A DNA stretch of 55,560 bases from the NCBI GenBank assembly GCA_002382805.1, contig DGAD01000047.1, positions 1-55,560 of the forward strand. The letters are read 5' to 3'. A program made the position numbers and the translations under genes. This DNA comes from Clostridiales bacterium UBA4039 (lineage in GTDB: Bacteria; Bacillota; Clostridia; Lachnospirales; Vallitaleaceae). Below, one piece after another: positions 55,255-55,560 of this stretch (positions within the stretch are counted from its first letter, which is position 1; every line of letters begins with the position of its first letter). The notes beneath the pieces were generated by a model that had not been told where the DNA came from, searched no databases, and saw only the letters and a list, made by a program, of their open reading frames with translations.

Positions 55255-55328
55255 TCTGGATGACAGGACTTGAACCTGCGACCTCTAGACCCCCAGTCTA
55301 GCGCTCTACCAAACTGAGCCACACCCAG
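55255..55328 (-). tRNA. tRNA-Pro (GGG)
   Basis: 74 bases: acceptor CTGGGTG with CATCCAG, anticodon stem CTAGA/TCTAG with loop CTGGGGG, T arm GGTTCAAGTCC, discriminator A. No encoded CCA. Confidence 0.92.
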
Positions 55329-55346
55329 CTAATAATTACGTAATGA

Positions 55347-55420
<74 letters not shown>

Positions 55421-55425
55421 ACTAA

Positions 55426-55498
55426 CAGGGGCAGTAGGACTTGAACCCACGACATCCGGTTTTGGAGACCGACGTTCTACCAACTGAACTATACCCCT
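55426..55498 (-). tRNA. tRNA-Trp (CCA)
   Basis: 73 bases: acceptor AGGGGTA with TGCCCCT, anticodon loop CTCCAAA, discriminator G. It is the first tRNA of the group seen here; the array could begin further right, outside the window. Confidence 0.95.
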
Positions 55499-55560
55499 TC
55501 ATTCTACATTCTAAAGTCAAACACCACCGTATACACAATTCTATTAAAACTCTTAAGCTC

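Overview
This AT-rich window has strong AGGAGG-type ribosome sites, CpsB/CpsD-type capsule regulators, a c-di-GMP-I riboswitch pair and compact tRNA genes. It looks like the chromosome of a low-GC Gram-positive anaerobe, probably class Clostridia near Lachnospirales; no species can be named from the sequence. There are no transposases, phage genes, CRISPR arrays or rRNA genes.

Left end (1-3929, minus strand): a small ribosomally-synthesised-peptide (RiPP) locus. It encodes a cytosolic PQQ-type beta-propeller, a nucleotidyltransferase-fold protein, a PqqD/RRE protein and an HPr-kinase-like protein. Beyond these lies a 37-residue precursor-like peptide, too short for ordinary gene calling, with its own promoter. 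The leader resembles lasso-peptide (paeninodin-type) leaders, but the core has no ring Asp/Glu and no cyclase or protease is in view. This is the most likely new system here.

3960-19199: mostly ordinary metabolism and transport. It holds a flavodoxin-like protein, an ECF transporter S component, an SDR, two AraC regulators flanking a GH3 and a GH4 glycosidase, VanZ, a HAD phosphatase, UDP-glucose dehydrogenase, MFS and MATE transporters, a zincin, an unusual MarR-domain fusion with a strong internal start site, and a cytidylate-kinase-like protein.

19234-47173: a large polysaccharide locus, almost all on the minus strand. A strong promoter (46543-46572) starts a run of about 20 kb: CpsB phosphatase, SAF-domain dehydrogenase, RmlB, RmlA, Wzz-like and CpsD proteins, Wzx, pyruvyl transferase, Wzy, five glycosyltransferases, a heparinase II/III-type lyase, a GDP-mannose-dehydrogenase-like enzyme, and two family-10 pectate lyases. 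A third, large modular pectate lyase follows behind its own promoter and two almost identical tandem c-di-GMP-I riboswitches. An LCP ligase, a UDP-glucuronate epimerase and the initiating sugar phosphotransferase complete the set. With Ugd, GalU and ManC nearby, the genes point to a uronic-acid-rich, pyruvylated, probably wall-attached polysaccharide made beside enzymes that can cut polyuronates, one of them under c-di-GMP control.

47322-54867: a large membrane-anchored clostripain-family protein, ManC, an isochorismatase-like hydrolase, GalU, an Eis-like GNAT and a DUF2156 protein. 55006-55498: five minus-strand tRNA genes (Trp, Asp, Pro, Val, Met) with an internal promoter and a final terminator.
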